In this document: positions 20,301 through 28,758 of the stretch, piece after piece
How the letters are laid out: every line of letters begins with the position of its first letter
How positions within the stretch are numbered: position 1 is the stretch's first letter
IMG/VR virus record: IMGVR_UViG_3300027741_000048
Span: 1-64,000 of that record
Length of the DNA stretch: 64,000 nt
Reading direction: 5' to 3' (one strand)
Source of the DNA: a virus
Made by a program: the position numbers and the translations under genes
The notes under the pieces: model-generated
Told to the model about the DNA's origin: nothing
Database searches by the model: none
What the model saw: the letters and a program-made list of their open reading frames with translations, nothing else

Positions 20301-20889
20301 TTGTAGTTCCGTCGTCACTTGTTTCTTGCTTATAAAATCTACTGAGCGGACGAAGATGCAGCCACTTATCATATGATGTTTGTTTGAGGTAATTGTAATC
20401 GCCTCGGGCTCCGGATGCATATAGATTGATCGTAAACCCGGTTGCGCTTAGCGCGTTATAATTTTGCCAACTGTAATTTGCGTTAATTGTAAGTGGGCCT
20501 ATCAACCTACCAACTGGTACATCGTAAATAAAACTTTTGTAATCTTGAAACGTAATTTGAGTAGAGATGTAATCGTATACGCTAATAGAGCATGAATATA
20601 TATTATCGTAAGCGTTACCATAGCGATCAAAAACAGTAAGCGATACGTCGTATTTACCGGGCCACTTAAATCTATGTGTAGGTGATATATCAGTAGAAAA
20701 TTCACCATCTCCAAAATCCCATCGTAATGATTTATTTGAAATAATGTTATCGCCTGATAACAAGCTTGACGTGGTAAAGTCGGGTGTAAAGGTTAGTGGT
20801 GTATTTTCAAGTGTATACGTTGAAACAGCGCTTGTATTAGTGTAGTCAAGCGCGTCAAATTTAACATACGTATAGTTATTGTTAGGCAT
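17335..20889 (-). CDS. Giant tail protein with PKD domain and beta-propeller
   Basis: A 1184-residue protein. Residues about 50-105 form a PKD domain: 'LRWDFGDGEFSTDISPTHRF' then 'WPGKYDVSLTVFDRYGN'. The middle has repeated propeller-like blades with an Asn-Ile/Ala-Trp core: 'ITLDGQNNIWVTLIDSG', 'IDADHDNNIWISYSHP', 'ITIDGNQNAWISHNRE', 'ITCDTGNNIWVINNAD'. The C-terminal third is polar and less repetitive. PKD domains and propellers mediate protein or glycan contacts, consistent with a peripheral tail component. It lies 8 bases upstream of the 1341-residue protein gene and 5 bases downstream of the gp6-like gene. Confidence 0.6.
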   Translation of the reverse strand: MPNNNYTYVKFDALDYTNTSAVSTYTLENTPLTFTPDFTTSSLLSGDNIISNKSLRWDFGDGEFSTDISPTHRFKWPGKYDVSLTVFDRYGNAYDNIYSCSISVYDYISTQITFQDYKSFIYDVPVGRLIGPLTINANYSWQNYNALSATGFTINLYASGARGDYNYLKQTSYDKWLHLRPLSRFYKQETSDDGTTSYTLINSLTAQQTQLFVSIVDNTLQYCNQSDQGSVFVGTTGTCQFLYTDDVPGNLTTEDHPVFIFATVDSSKFNDALTESRNIFDTVNYPPYGIQNTDPIVFPGIKTRFNPANRLSITTTGIDGEGILSATNFNIPYVSWQETQIPFLIKLKDERGYTTKNYPPLSSSSVVNNSTSPLTSYNVQLGVVQINESGDTSTVQGVTFYEDFTPEAPQSIGSFYKGYFVASQSSQNCILTAGITIVEPTFYQKDSLVGWIAIPQYSSLFRILRQETYNGLDGNKTVTFTNNEPLIDINDSNTYAIAMAPQGPGYDDDYQTWIGDPINDRISRIDYNGILQPLYYSQDTNEPVYYFSLSSVPTLINHQIRYIDYRGLDDQGNRFFATPNYITLDGQNNIWVTLIDSGSALKFDTTNGYAVNVACPDFTETMLTSSDYSSYSGFAGDGTILPSSIDADHDNNIWISYSHPVNNFLIKYRGVDNFDFNADILYKYKFPDFIVPDEICIDRNTFVWVTAQNLNVVRDSFTTANDLLYKFDTYGNIVTGYPLSGFKLINNITIDGNQNAWISHNRETITRVDGVTRTRTDFTAGAGNNIQNNYNSNIGGITCDTGNNIWVINNADKALYLIDASAKTPTTNLSYSYSIKLTYPDVILPAVSAVNYSSGQKQFQALGDWNGYHWINKYSAPVSTIRTITGSSTLFNIFPSTGQYNVSKINEDWNAASFYNSLRYQETLLDKQVFFNEFLGTIVGGFSAQPYELGKTVYEKISNFVNNRSDIDKSNIDALISFCNELSINYQDYNYLYPPQIKRLVDLLSIKQSNLWGTQNKYASNFNKQGTIASNDTYGINLGSRIDPISGVFSFDKPVVAYERFSGIYSLVNTNTITSSILTITDTITGYPLSAYTSSWGWPLVIPNTVTGSAISEYYEFYEYISNNNNTFYDYIIDWYNPMTTLTPQNSSYTDWSVDDGIIQNMLSYELTKGFRLFTSATNITYNS

Positions 20890-20894
20890 TTACG

Positions 20895-22751
20895 TTAAAC
20901 GGTTTGCAGCTGTTGAAGTGATGGTGTAATAACTGTAATTTTATTTGTAAAATTTAGCGCGTCCTTAAGATACGGAAATTTAAAATAAGGGAGATTGAAG
21001 TTTTGAGCGTGTATAGCTATATCTGTATACGCATAAACAGGATTATAAATTAAAAGACTTACACCTGGTACGGTTATTGTCTGACCGTTAATTACACGCT
21101 GCGTAGCTACACTCCGTACACCGTTAATAGCGAGTATCTGATTTGTTAGATCAGTTATTTGTATGGCGAGACCAAGATTATCGTTTGTTGTAGCAAAATA
21201 ATTCGTAAATACCTTTGATACTAATTGCTTGATTGTAATCGGATCTGATTGTGATGTTGGGTCACGTGTGATAATTAGTGATGTGGTGTCGCCGATATTC
21301 GGTGTGAGCGGTTCAATACCATCAGTGATACCGAGATTAACTTCTACGTACACAGGATCGTTAATAATTATCTCTGTTGTTGTTAATTTGACGTTAGTGA
21401 GACTGTTTATAATAAGTTGTTTTTGCGCAGCGTTGAGATAATTGACTCTTGTTGTAGCAGACGATGTTTTGACGAGCTTTGGTACTGTGTAGATGTAAAC
21501 ATTGTTAAAATTCGACGAATCTGCAAATTTTGCATGACTTAATAACACTCTTGAGTCAAGATTTGGTTTTGTTACACCGATATCAAAGAAGTATTTTAAA
21601 TGACCGGTTAAATAATCCCAGTTGTTGACAACCTGTGTAGAGACAATTATATTGCTGAAGTTTGTAGAAATATAGTGATTAAAATCTTCTGCTGTAATTA
21701 ATCTATACTGGCTCTTAAAAGCGTTTTTTGCATTATTCTGAATATTCGACACACTCTCAATGTCAGCGTAGCTTGTAGATGTGTCTGTGTTTGCAAAGCT
21801 TATGCTTGTAGCTTCAGCAGGTGTTAAAAATTGAAGATTTGGTGATGTTGTGTTAGCAAGTATTGCGTTATAGCGTGCGGTGTTATAAAAGTAGAGCTGT
21901 TTGCTGTTGAGGAGACCTGGACCAACTTCACCCTGTTTACCGCTTGATTGTAGGTAATAGACTGCAACCTGCGATCCTGGTTGTAATTGCTGACCGTTGA
22001 TGCTGTTACCAAATTTTATTTCATATCGCCCGCTTTCATTTAATCGAATTTCGTATTTTAATGCGTTGGATTTCTCTAAGAATAATGACGGCGTTGGTGT
22101 CCATTTTTGCCAAATAGCCCCGACATCAGGTGTTTTAACGTAAACGCTTGTATTAAAATGATCAATAATTACATTAGCTCCGTTACTACCGACTACCGTT
22201 AGAGTAATAGTTTCAAATGGCGCGCCTGTCGCTGTATATGTTGGATATTCAACAAATGTACCTTGATATAATACGTTATTTTCTTGTAGATCAGTTAGTG
22301 TACCTGCCGTTGCTGTAGAATTAGTAAACGTTATATCGTTATTAAACGAATACACTGTACCGTTAATATTAAAGTATGAAAACCGAGGAATCGTATAAAT
22401 TCCTACAGGTAACCCACCGTTCGACGAGGCGTTGAATGGTAATACTGCTGTTTGCGCACCAATTGGATTATATCCAATAAGCTTTACGATCTTATTAATA
22501 TTTTCGTATAGTTCAGCAGTTGAAAATGTACTCTCTGCACCTGTTCTGTTAAGATAAAACAAGAGCACATGATAGGCGTAGGCTATAATATCGATAACCG
22601 AGGATAGATTACTACCCTCGTATTTTTGATCTGTATAGGTGTTAGTGGAGTTTAAACGCTTTATGATTAAGCTTTTTAGGCTTAATGCGTCAAAAGCTGC
22701 ATATCCATCTATCGGTAGATTAAAGTCGTCGTGTTGATTATTAGTTGCCAT
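20895..22751 (-). CDS. Baseplate wedge protein, gp6-like (baseplate J family)
   Basis: A 618-residue protein matching the T4 gp6 pattern. An N-terminal 'YEGSNLSSVIDIIAYAYHVL' helix is followed by 'AELYENINKIVKLIGYNP' and a beta-rich middle. The C-terminal half is baseplate-J-like ('YRLITAEDFNHYISTNFSNI', 'YFATTNDNLGLAIQITDLTN'). Gp6 dimers form the inner ring of the wedge and join neighbouring wedges. It lies 8 bases downstream of the gp25-like gene, reproducing the gp25-gp6 pairing usual in contractile systems. Confidence 0.8.
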   Translation of the reverse strand: MATNNQHDDFNLPIDGYAAFDALSLKSLIIKRLNSTNTYTDQKYEGSNLSSVIDIIAYAYHVLLFYLNRTGAESTFSTAELYENINKIVKLIGYNPIGAQTAVLPFNASSNGGLPVGIYTIPRFSYFNINGTVYSFNNDITFTNSTATAGTLTDLQENNVLYQGTFVEYPTYTATGAPFETITLTVVGSNGANVIIDHFNTSVYVKTPDVGAIWQKWTPTPSLFLEKSNALKYEIRLNESGRYEIKFGNSINGQQLQPGSQVAVYYLQSSGKQGEVGPGLLNSKQLYFYNTARYNAILANTTSPNLQFLTPAEATSISFANTDTSTSYADIESVSNIQNNAKNAFKSQYRLITAEDFNHYISTNFSNIIVSTQVVNNWDYLTGHLKYFFDIGVTKPNLDSRVLLSHAKFADSSNFNNVYIYTVPKLVKTSSATTRVNYLNAAQKQLIINSLTNVKLTTTEIIINDPVYVEVNLGITDGIEPLTPNIGDTTSLIITRDPTSQSDPITIKQLVSKVFTNYFATTNDNLGLAIQITDLTNQILAINGVRSVATQRVINGQTITVPGVSLLIYNPVYAYTDIAIHAQNFNLPYFKFPYLKDALNFTNKITVITPSLQQLQTV

Positions 22752-22759
22752 ATATTATA

Positions 22760-23269
22760 TTATTGTGTAGAGAAAGCAAACCCCGAGGTACTTAATATCC
22801 CATTTAACTGAAAGCTAGAGCTTCCTAATGTAGGGACGGTTATAACTATGTTTACTACATATTGATGATTATCAGGGTCTGCTAATACTTGCACTTTCTT
22901 AAGTGTAACGCGTGGTTCGAATGTAGTTGTACCCGAAGCAATTTGATTGCCTATGAGTTGCGCGGTGTTTTCACTACATTCTTCAAATATATATTGTAAA
23001 AGATTAAGACCAAAATAAGGATTAAGAATTTTTTGACCCGGTACAGTATTAAATAAATTTAATAATGAGTTTCTAATAGCTCCTAAATTATAATCGGCTT
23101 TTATGTCGATAATTTCCTCTTCTCGTTGAAGTTCATTATTCTGTGTATAAGCACCGAACGGCGCTTTACCGAAAACTGGTGTAAAATCTAAATGCATATC
23201 ACAGTATACAAAGCCATTTGGTAGTGAAGCGGGTTTTTGTGATATAGATTGTAACTTAATAGTAGCCAC
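22760..23269 (-). CDS. Baseplate wedge protein, gp25-like
   Basis: A 169-residue protein of the GPW/gp25 family. Key segments are 'DYNLGAIRNSLLNLFNTVPG', 'QKILNPYFGLNLLQYIFEE' and 'TTFEPRVTLKKVQVL', whose Glu-Pro-Arg is the family signature. Gp25 joins wedge to hub and helps start sheath assembly. It begins at a GTG codon; no better ATG lies before the conserved region. A TATAAATA octamer precedes the GTG by 5 bases. The gp6-like gene follows immediately. Confidence 0.85.
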   Translation of the reverse strand: MATIKLQSISQKPASLPNGFVYCDMHLDFTPVFGKAPFGAYTQNNELQREEEIIDIKADYNLGAIRNSLLNLFNTVPGQKILNPYFGLNLLQYIFEECSENTAQLIGNQIASGTTTFEPRVTLKKVQVLADPDNHQYVVNIVITVPTLGSSSFQLNGILSTSGFAFSTQ

Positions 23270-23274
23270 GTATA

Positions 23275-23282
23275 TATTTATA
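23275..23282 (-). promoter_or_regulatory. Late promoter octamer TATAAATA
   Basis: An exact T4 late -10 consensus on the minus strand, ending 5 bases before the GTG start of the gp25-like gene at 23269. Confidence 0.6.
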
Positions 23283-23325
23283 CCGTTTTCTTCGTTTCAA
23301 TATAATGGTTTATTGACACTAGAAC

Positions 23326-23333
23326 AATAAATA
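23326..23333 (+). promoter_or_regulatory. Late-promoter-like octamer AATAAATA
   Basis: AATAAATA ends 3 bases before the ATG at 23337, back to back with the minus-strand octamer at 23275-23282, making a divergent late promoter pair. Confidence 0.5.
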
Positions 23334-23336
23334 ATA

Positions 23337-23942
23337 ATGATGAAGAAAAGACGTTTTATTGAGTTATATGAGAGCTGGTTATTAAGAAACAACCATAGTG
23401 GCTTTCTCGTTGGTGATATTGTTAAATTTAAACCAGATGCTCTTAAGCATGAATACGTAAAAACTCAATCAGATGAAATTAAAAAAGCGATAGAGCATCT
23501 CTTCAATTGTAAGGGTACCGTCCGCATTACCAATGTCATTAACAAATACCCTGCCGTATTCGGTGCAGGTAATAGTGATAATTTTGGGCCTAATTTTTCT
23601 GTTGAAGTCTCAGAAGACGAAGGCGGTGGTCGCCTAGGTACTAGTGCTGTTGTTCACGCTAACATGATTGAGCGTATCGATACTACACCTAATCTCGAGC
23701 CGGTACCAGATAAAGCAAAATATCAACCAAGAATCAATATCAAGCCAGTACCTGTAAAGGATGAAGCAGAAGAGGTACCTTTCTATTCACCAGCTCGTAC
23801 ACGTACTTCTGATATCGGTGGAGGTAAGCTTTCTAGCGGCGATCGAACCCTTAAAAATGTTAACGTAAAAATCCCTGCAACACCTAGCACCGGTGCTGCT
23901 GACCCTGCTCAGTATACAGCAAATTATCTACCTAAAGCTTAA
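23337..23942 (+). CDS. Unknown protein, candidate head or late structural protein
   Basis: A 201-residue basic protein. The N-terminus 'MMKKRRFIELYESWLLRNN' is an amphipathic leader of the kind seen on capsid-targeted proteins of T4-like phages. Next comes a folded region ('GFLVGDIVKFKPDAL', 'GTVRITNVINKYPAVFG'), which could be a small beta barrel, and then a Pro-rich disordered tail. It is a single + strand gene between minus-strand operons with its own late-like promoter, and its 3' end overlaps the convergent clamp loader by 11 bases. No family recognised. Confidence 0.5.
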   Translation: MMKKRRFIELYESWLLRNNHSGFLVGDIVKFKPDALKHEYVKTQSDEIKKAIEHLFNCKGTVRITNVINKYPAVFGAGNSDNFGPNFSVEVSEDEGGGRLGTSAVVHANMIERIDTTPNLEPVPDKAKYQPRINIKPVPVKDEAEEVPFYSPARTRTSDIGGGKLSSGDRTLKNVNVKIPATPSTGAADPAQYTANYLPKA

Positions 23943-24864
23943 TATCAGAAAGCTGAATTAAGCAAGCGTAGCAGTTTAATTCCTGATCTACGCAAAAGGC
24001 TGATCTATACAAGTATTCAGAAATTGCTAATAGGTAGAGTCGCTTTAAATCTGAGTTCTTCTCCGCTTCATCAATATAGTTAAAAAGATTACGCAATAGT
24101 AGTACGTAATCAGAATTAAAAGTATGCTCACTTTCAATTAGCGCTTTGCGAAGGGTGTCAGTATTTTTTCTCTTCACCTCTCTAAAAATTAGCTCTAGTA
24201 CTTTATTGTTTTTTGTATCTTGTAGGACGAGAGTACCGGAAGCAGAAAACTTCTGTAATTCATTAATACACTTGCGAAGATCAGGATATGTACCTTTTAC
24301 GAACTCGACAAACTTTACCTTTTGATCTTCACCGATTGAGATACCTTCTTTCTTTAAGATAACCGCACACCTCTTTACAGCAGCATCGAGAGGCGGTGTT
24401 AGGTCAAAGCTCTGACAACGGCTTCTTAGAGCTGGTATGATTCTATAGCTATAATTCGCTGTAAGAATAAACCGTGTGATACCGGCAAACTCCTCCATCG
24501 TATTTCTTAAAGCGCGTTGCGCGTCAATAGAGAGTCCATCGGTTTCGTCTAAGATAATAACCTTTATCTTACCGTCAATGCTCATCGTCTGAGCAAACCC
24601 TGTCACTTTCGTTCTAATAGTATCGATACCGTTTTCATCTGATGCGTTGATATAAAGATATTGACAGCCGAGAATATCATTGACAATAATTTTAGCGCTT
24701 GATGTTTTACCTATGCCTGGTCCTCCAGTAAAGAGAAGATTAGGTATTTCTTGCTTATTCTTATATGACAGTAATGTATCACGTACATCGCTTGTGCAGA
24801 TAAAGTCCTCTAATGTATGAGGCCTGTACTTTTCGCACCAAATATTATCAAAACTATAACTCAT
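23932..24864 (-). CDS. Clamp loader ATPase subunit, gp44-like (RFC family)
   Basis: A 310-residue AAA+ protein starting at the ATG at 24864 ('MSYSFDNIWCEKYRPHTLED'); the open frame extends upstream into dUTPase but the family begins at this point. Motifs: 'GGPGIGKT' Walker A at 47-54, 'VIILDETDG' Walker B at about 102-110, sensor 1 'RFILTANYSYRI' and the 'RSRC' arginine finger element. With gp62 it loads the sliding clamp on primed DNA in T4; no gp62 was identified in this window. The start lies one base after the dUTPase stop, so the two are coupled. Confidence 0.9.
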   Translation of the reverse strand: MSYSFDNIWCEKYRPHTLEDFICTSDVRDTLLSYKNKQEIPNLLFTGGPGIGKTSSAKIIVNDILGCQYLYINASDENGIDTIRTKVTGFAQTMSIDGKIKVIILDETDGLSIDAQRALRNTMEEFAGITRFILTANYSYRIIPALRSRCQSFDLTPPLDAAVKRCAVILKKEGISIGEDQKVKFVEFVKGTYPDLRKCINELQKFSASGTLVLQDTKNNKVLELIFREVKRKNTDTLRKALIESEHTFNSDYVLLLRNLFNYIDEAEKNSDLKRLYLLAISEYLYRSAFCVDQELNCYACLIQLSDIKL

Positions 24865-24865
24865 T

Positions 24866-25318
24866 TTATCGTCCGGAAGAACCAAATCCCTTTTCGCCTC
24901 TATCGGTCGTTTCAACCTGACCCCAAGCAACAGGCATATGAGTATTCATATAGATGACAAATTGTGCAATACGATCACCCGCCTTAATCTCATAGTCCAC
25001 ATCTGTATTATTGTATAATTTAATACCTGCATCGCCTCGATAAGCATTATCAATAATACCTGGGTGCGGTGTTATACCGTATTTAAACCCTAGACCAGAT
25101 CGTGCTTCAACCTTAACCCAATAACCTTCTGGTATACTAGCAAACTTCAACCCTACGTTTACAATAGCGCTACCACGTGCCGGTATTGTTTTATCTTCTA
25201 TACTATAAACATCATAACCGGTATCAGATTCGTGATTCTTAGTAGGAAGCTTGGCAAGATCGTGCGTCTTCTCAAACTTTAAAATAGGCAAGTATTGGAT
25301 ATTAGGATCGATTGACAT
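24866..25318 (-). CDS. dut: dUTP diphosphatase (trimeric dUTPase)
   Basis: A 150-residue protein carrying all five trimeric dUTPase motifs in order: 'DTGYDVYS', 'ARSGLGFKYGI', 'GIIDNAYRGD', 'KAGDRIAQFVI' and 'RGEKGFGSSG'. It hydrolyses dUTP to dUMP and pyrophosphate, keeping uracil out of phage DNA and feeding dTMP synthesis. The length is normal and nothing is missing. It is the first gene of a two-gene unit with the clamp loader. Confidence 0.95.
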   Translation of the reverse strand: MSIDPNIQYLPILKFEKTHDLAKLPTKNHESDTGYDVYSIEDKTIPARGSAIVNVGLKFASIPEGYWVKVEARSGLGFKYGITPHPGIIDNAYRGDAGIKLYNNTDVDYEIKAGDRIAQFVIYMNTHMPVAWGQVETTDRGEKGFGSSGR

Positions 25319-25360
25319 ATACTTTGTATAATAATATACCTTTAACTAAAATCAACCCCT

Positions 25361-25368
25361 AATAAATA
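25361..25368 (+). promoter_or_regulatory. Late-promoter-like octamer AATAAATA
   Basis: AATAAATA ends 10 bases before the ATG at 25379. Confidence 0.4.
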
Positions 25369-25378
25369 TATCGACAGT

Positions 25379-25846
25379 ATGGACGATAAAACAAATAATG
25401 AAGTAGGTACTCTTCTTGATCAACTTCAAGCAGTTAGCTTAAATGCAGAGCGTGTACGTGAGGAGAGAGATCCTCTAAAAAAAGAAGACTTAGAAAATTT
25501 TGTTATAGAAAAAGGCGGTACCTTGGTCGAGGATGCCTTGGAGATGATTGCAACAGTTAAGGATTTTATTATCTCTGCTCCGAATGCTGAAGATGTAGGT
25601 GCGCTCGCTGATTTGATTAGATCGGCTTCTTCTGCTATTGATGCACTTAATCGTATAACAGTAACTGATAAAAAGTCTGAGACATCCATTAAACTAAAAG
25701 AAATGGACATTGCGTCGAGAAAGGAATTACAACGGTCGGATAACGAGCAGAAACTTCTAGCTACAAGAGAAGAAATATTTAAAATGCTTGTTGATAAAGC
25801 TAAGCCAATAGAAGCTGAAATAATCTCAGATAAGAAAATAAATTAA
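25379..25846 (+). CDS. Helical protein, possible small terminase subunit (gp16-like)
   Basis: A 155-residue, almost wholly helical protein. The central part 'DALEMIATVKDFIISAPNAE' followed by 'VGALADLIRSASSAIDALNR' resembles the central helical pair of T4 gp16, where a helix ending in a 'NA/NS' turn is followed by 'ev.a.L......n..Ll.l'. Length and charge pattern also fit gp16 (164 residues). Gp16 forms rings that stimulate the large terminase ATPase. The similarity is by eye and weak, so a generic coiled-coil protein is the main alternative. It is a lone + strand gene with its own late-like promoter. Confidence 0.35.
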   Translation: MDDKTNNEVGTLLDQLQAVSLNAERVREERDPLKKEDLENFVIEKGGTLVEDALEMIATVKDFIISAPNAEDVGALADLIRSASSAIDALNRITVTDKKSETSIKLKEMDIASRKELQRSDNEQKLLATREEIFKMLVDKAKPIEAEIISDKKIN

Positions 25847-25860
25847 TCTTTAATAAGGTA

Positions 25861-27093
25861 TTATTTACCGGCCTTGTTATTATTCTGTGAAGCAGGTCCT
25901 TTATCGCACTTTGTAAATTCGTCATTAATAGCTTGCCAAATTTGATTAGGGTCAGGTACAAGGCTTTTGAGCTCGTCTTCAATATTGTGAAGTGCATTAA
26001 TAATATTTGACGTAACGTCTTCATATTCTTTTTTAATATATTTCTCTATATCGTCTAATTTTGGAAATTTAATCTGTGTTAATTGTTTAAACGATGGTAG
26101 CTTAATACTAGGTGGTACGAAGTTACAAATAATGGCTTTGACTTGCTTCTCTAGAGATATCAATCCCGTTAAGCTTGTAGGTGGGCCGTTATGATATATA
26201 TCTGTAGCAAGGCTAAAAATATTTGACAACGATCCGAGATTAAATTCACCACCTTGTAGAGAGGGTAAACTACCTTGTATATTAAGTACCTTAGCGGCTT
26301 GACCGATAAGGCCTTCGACTGATCCTATTGGGTTTTGTAATAGATTAGTTAAATTTGATGTTCCAGGTATTTGACCGAGAGCGTTTTGTGCAAATTTAAG
26401 TCCAGGTATTTTTGCGACTGTTTGTGTTATTTGTGTTGTTGGTATTACTTGATTCGCTAATCCTGTAATTGTTGTGCCTACGTTTATTTGTCCGTTATTA
26501 TTGAATAGATTACTAAATGTCTGTACACCGCCTGAGGTAACAGTCTTTGTAAATTGTGAAAAACGAGTACCGAGACTATTTGCTGCTGCTGATGTACCAG
26601 ATGAAAATTGTAAACCAGCGGAGTTTTGTGTCGCAGAGCCAGGTACTGATGATGGTAATCCAATACCGTTTTCAAGTTGTTTGAGTATATTGTTGCTTGC
26701 GTCGAAATTACGTGCATTACCTACTTGATTTATTTGTATGCTAATAGCGGAAAGTGAAGAAATTGCTCTGTATGCTGTAGACGTGTTAGTATTAATTTTC
26801 TTTCCCAATAAATCTACCATTATCCAAGTACCTTCCACGTTAATTTGATAATTTAAAGGAGCAATAAATTGTCTGTTACTATATTGGCCTTGCGTTTTTT
26901 GCTGTAATGCTGCGATACCAGCGGTTTGTGCTTGTGTAGCTGCATTGAGCGCTTGTTGCTGTGGTGAAGCAGCTAAAGTTTGCGCTGCTGGCGCTAGCTG
27001 TTTATATGGATTTGGAGATAACCCTGGTTTACCAAGAACATTATCAGCGTTTTCAAGATATGTTAAATTAGATGAAAAGACGTTAGTAGCCAT
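25861..27093 (-). CDS. Tail/baseplate protein of unknown type
   Basis: A 410-residue protein rich in Gln, Asn, Leu and Ala. An Ala/Gln-rich helical stretch lies at about 28-65, followed by a short folded strand region ('FIAPLNYQINVEGTWIMVDL'). A long low-complexity stretch with Gly/Asn/Gln and a helical, charged C-terminal ~80 residues follow ('LDDIEKYIKKEYEDVTSNII'). It is the last gene of the hub operon, 5 bases after the lysozyme gene stop, which suggests a hub-associated or tail-tip role. No family recognised. Confidence 0.5.
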   Translation of the reverse strand: MATNVFSSNLTYLENADNVLGKPGLSPNPYKQLAPAAQTLAASPQQQALNAATQAQTAGIAALQQKTQGQYSNRQFIAPLNYQINVEGTWIMVDLLGKKINTNTSTAYRAISSLSAISIQINQVGNARNFDASNNILKQLENGIGLPSSVPGSATQNSAGLQFSSGTSAAANSLGTRFSQFTKTVTSGGVQTFSNLFNNNGQINVGTTITGLANQVIPTTQITQTVAKIPGLKFAQNALGQIPGTSNLTNLLQNPIGSVEGLIGQAAKVLNIQGSLPSLQGGEFNLGSLSNIFSLATDIYHNGPPTSLTGLISLEKQVKAIICNFVPPSIKLPSFKQLTQIKFPKLDDIEKYIKKEYEDVTSNIINALHNIEDELKSLVPDPNQIWQAINDEFTKCDKGPASQNNNKAGK

Positions 27094-27098
27094 ATAGA

Positions 27099-28757
27099 TT
27101 ATGCTTTAGGTGGTATAGCAGGAGTAAAGCTTCCTTGTATCGCTATTGCATTATTACTGCGAGCTTGATAGTTTGCTGTTGCAGCTGTGGGTTTGAGATA
27201 ACTTTTTGCAAAACCCACGGCTGCAGTACTCACGTCAGGTGCATTAATCATACCAGAATAACCACCTCTTTTATAGAAGGCCGGTTCTCTAAAGAGCGCT
27301 TCTATCTGTGTTTGCGCGGATACATTATTAGGCGATTCTCCTTTACTTACAGCATACGCTCTCATGCGCTGTAAGATATCTTGATTCTCACCGAGTAACC
27401 CATATCCTATACCTTGATCGTGTGATAAGTTTGTTCTAAATGATGATTCTTGAGCTATATTACCGCAAATAGCAGATGCGACCTGTCTTGCTTGAGCATC
27501 TGTTGCTCCTTGTTTTAGAGCTTCGTTGTATGCGGTATTATATGCTATAATTGCGTTTTGCGCATCTACTTTACTACTTAACCCTAATTGTTTTTTAACG
27601 AGCTCGGGATCTGCATCTGCTCCGAGATAAACTGATGTAGGTGGTGCACTGTTTGCTGTAGTGGTATATGTGGTTTCACCTGTTGTAGGATCGTATATAG
27701 CAGCACTTAATATACCACCTTGTTGTGATTGTAGATACGCAGTATGTTCTAGTGCGTATGCTGCTTGTGCGTCAGCTGCTTCTTGCGCTGCAATTTCCTG
27801 AGAAGCAGCTGCACTCTCTTCTGATGTTACAATAGTGAAATCCTTATCACTTGGTTGAATAGGAAAGATATCTCGAAGATTTAAAGCTGTCTGGTTACCG
27901 ATATTACTCAAATACTGTATAAATCCGAATAGCTTTGCTTGCTTAAAAACGCCTGCAAGAGTACTCTTAAATGCGTCTAATTGTTTGTTTATATTTACAA
28001 ACGTGGGTAAGTCGTTAATTAAATTTAATCCGTGTGATGTTGTTGCATCTGCTGCCATATTTTGCTGTAGAATAGGTGTAGTATATGCTATACCCATTAG
28101 ATTACGTCTCATGACAACAGTGTTTTTTCTACTTAAATTATAAGCCAGGTTTCTTGCTGTAGCGCTGAGTTTATTGTCTATGGATGCAGAGTACGGTACC
28201 GGTACACCGTAATAATCTTGATTAATATCAAAAATAGGTAGTGTGGTATCGAGTTGTATATATTTTGAATTTACTATTGTACCTATGGTATCGCTTATGT
28301 TGTCGAAATACCCTTCTTGTTGATTGAAGGTACTGTTATTGAAGGCGTTTTGCGAAAAAAGAGATGCACCAGGTAATTGGTTTGTTAAAAGATTTTGACT
28401 ATAGTATTCTGTTTTTGATTTATATGAAGTAATTTCTTTATTACTATAAGATAGTTTTTGATACCAGTAGAGAATACTTTCTAAAGGAAAGTCTGCCTGT
28501 CTGAAGTAGGTGTTTACCGCATTATTGTAGAAACCGCAAAGGGCAGTAATTACATCGCTTTGTTTAAAAGCGTTTCTGTAATCTATAGCAGCTTGTATTT
28601 CACCATCTGAAACAACTTCGGAAGGAAATATTTGACGTAAAGTTGTATAATCGGAAAGAGATTTTAAATCATTTGTTACATCGGTATCAACGAGATTAGG
28701 CGCTACGGTTAACTCATTATCGTTTGGTAAGCGTTGTGCGTATGTTGAAGTGCTCAT
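27099..28757 (-). CDS. Baseplate hub protein with C-terminal tail lysozyme domain
   Basis: A 552-residue protein. Residues about 410-545 match the phage tail lysozyme pattern: 'VASAICGNIAQESSFRTNL' with Glu437 as likely catalytic acid, 'DQGIGYGLLGENQDILQRM' and 'FYKRGGYSGMINAPD'. The N-terminal 300 residues are a structural region and about 315-345 is an Ala/Glu-rich helix. Functionally this parallels T4 gp5, which digests peptidoglycan locally during injection, though no gp5 beta-helix is evident. The start has a Shine-Dalgarno-like AAAGGGA. The gp27-like candidate lies just upstream. Confidence 0.7.
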   Translation of the reverse strand: MSTSTYAQRLPNDNELTVAPNLVDTDVTNDLKSLSDYTTLRQIFPSEVVSDGEIQAAIDYRNAFKQSDVITALCGFYNNAVNTYFRQADFPLESILYWYQKLSYSNKEITSYKSKTEYYSQNLLTNQLPGASLFSQNAFNNSTFNQQEGYFDNISDTIGTIVNSKYIQLDTTLPIFDINQDYYGVPVPYSASIDNKLSATARNLAYNLSRKNTVVMRRNLMGIAYTTPILQQNMAADATTSHGLNLINDLPTFVNINKQLDAFKSTLAGVFKQAKLFGFIQYLSNIGNQTALNLRDIFPIQPSDKDFTIVTSEESAAASQEIAAQEAADAQAAYALEHTAYLQSQQGGILSAAIYDPTTGETTYTTTANSAPPTSVYLGADADPELVKKQLGLSSKVDAQNAIIAYNTAYNEALKQGATDAQARQVASAICGNIAQESSFRTNLSHDQGIGYGLLGENQDILQRMRAYAVSKGESPNNVSAQTQIEALFREPAFYKRGGYSGMINAPDVSTAAVGFAKSYLKPTAATANYQARSNNAIAIQGSFTPAIPPKA

Positions 28758-28758
28758 A

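Noticed and set aside
24865-24930. Longer start for the clamp loader
   Set aside because: The extra 22 residues are read out of frame from the dUTPase 3' end; family members begin at the 'EKYRP' region, matching the ATG at 24864.
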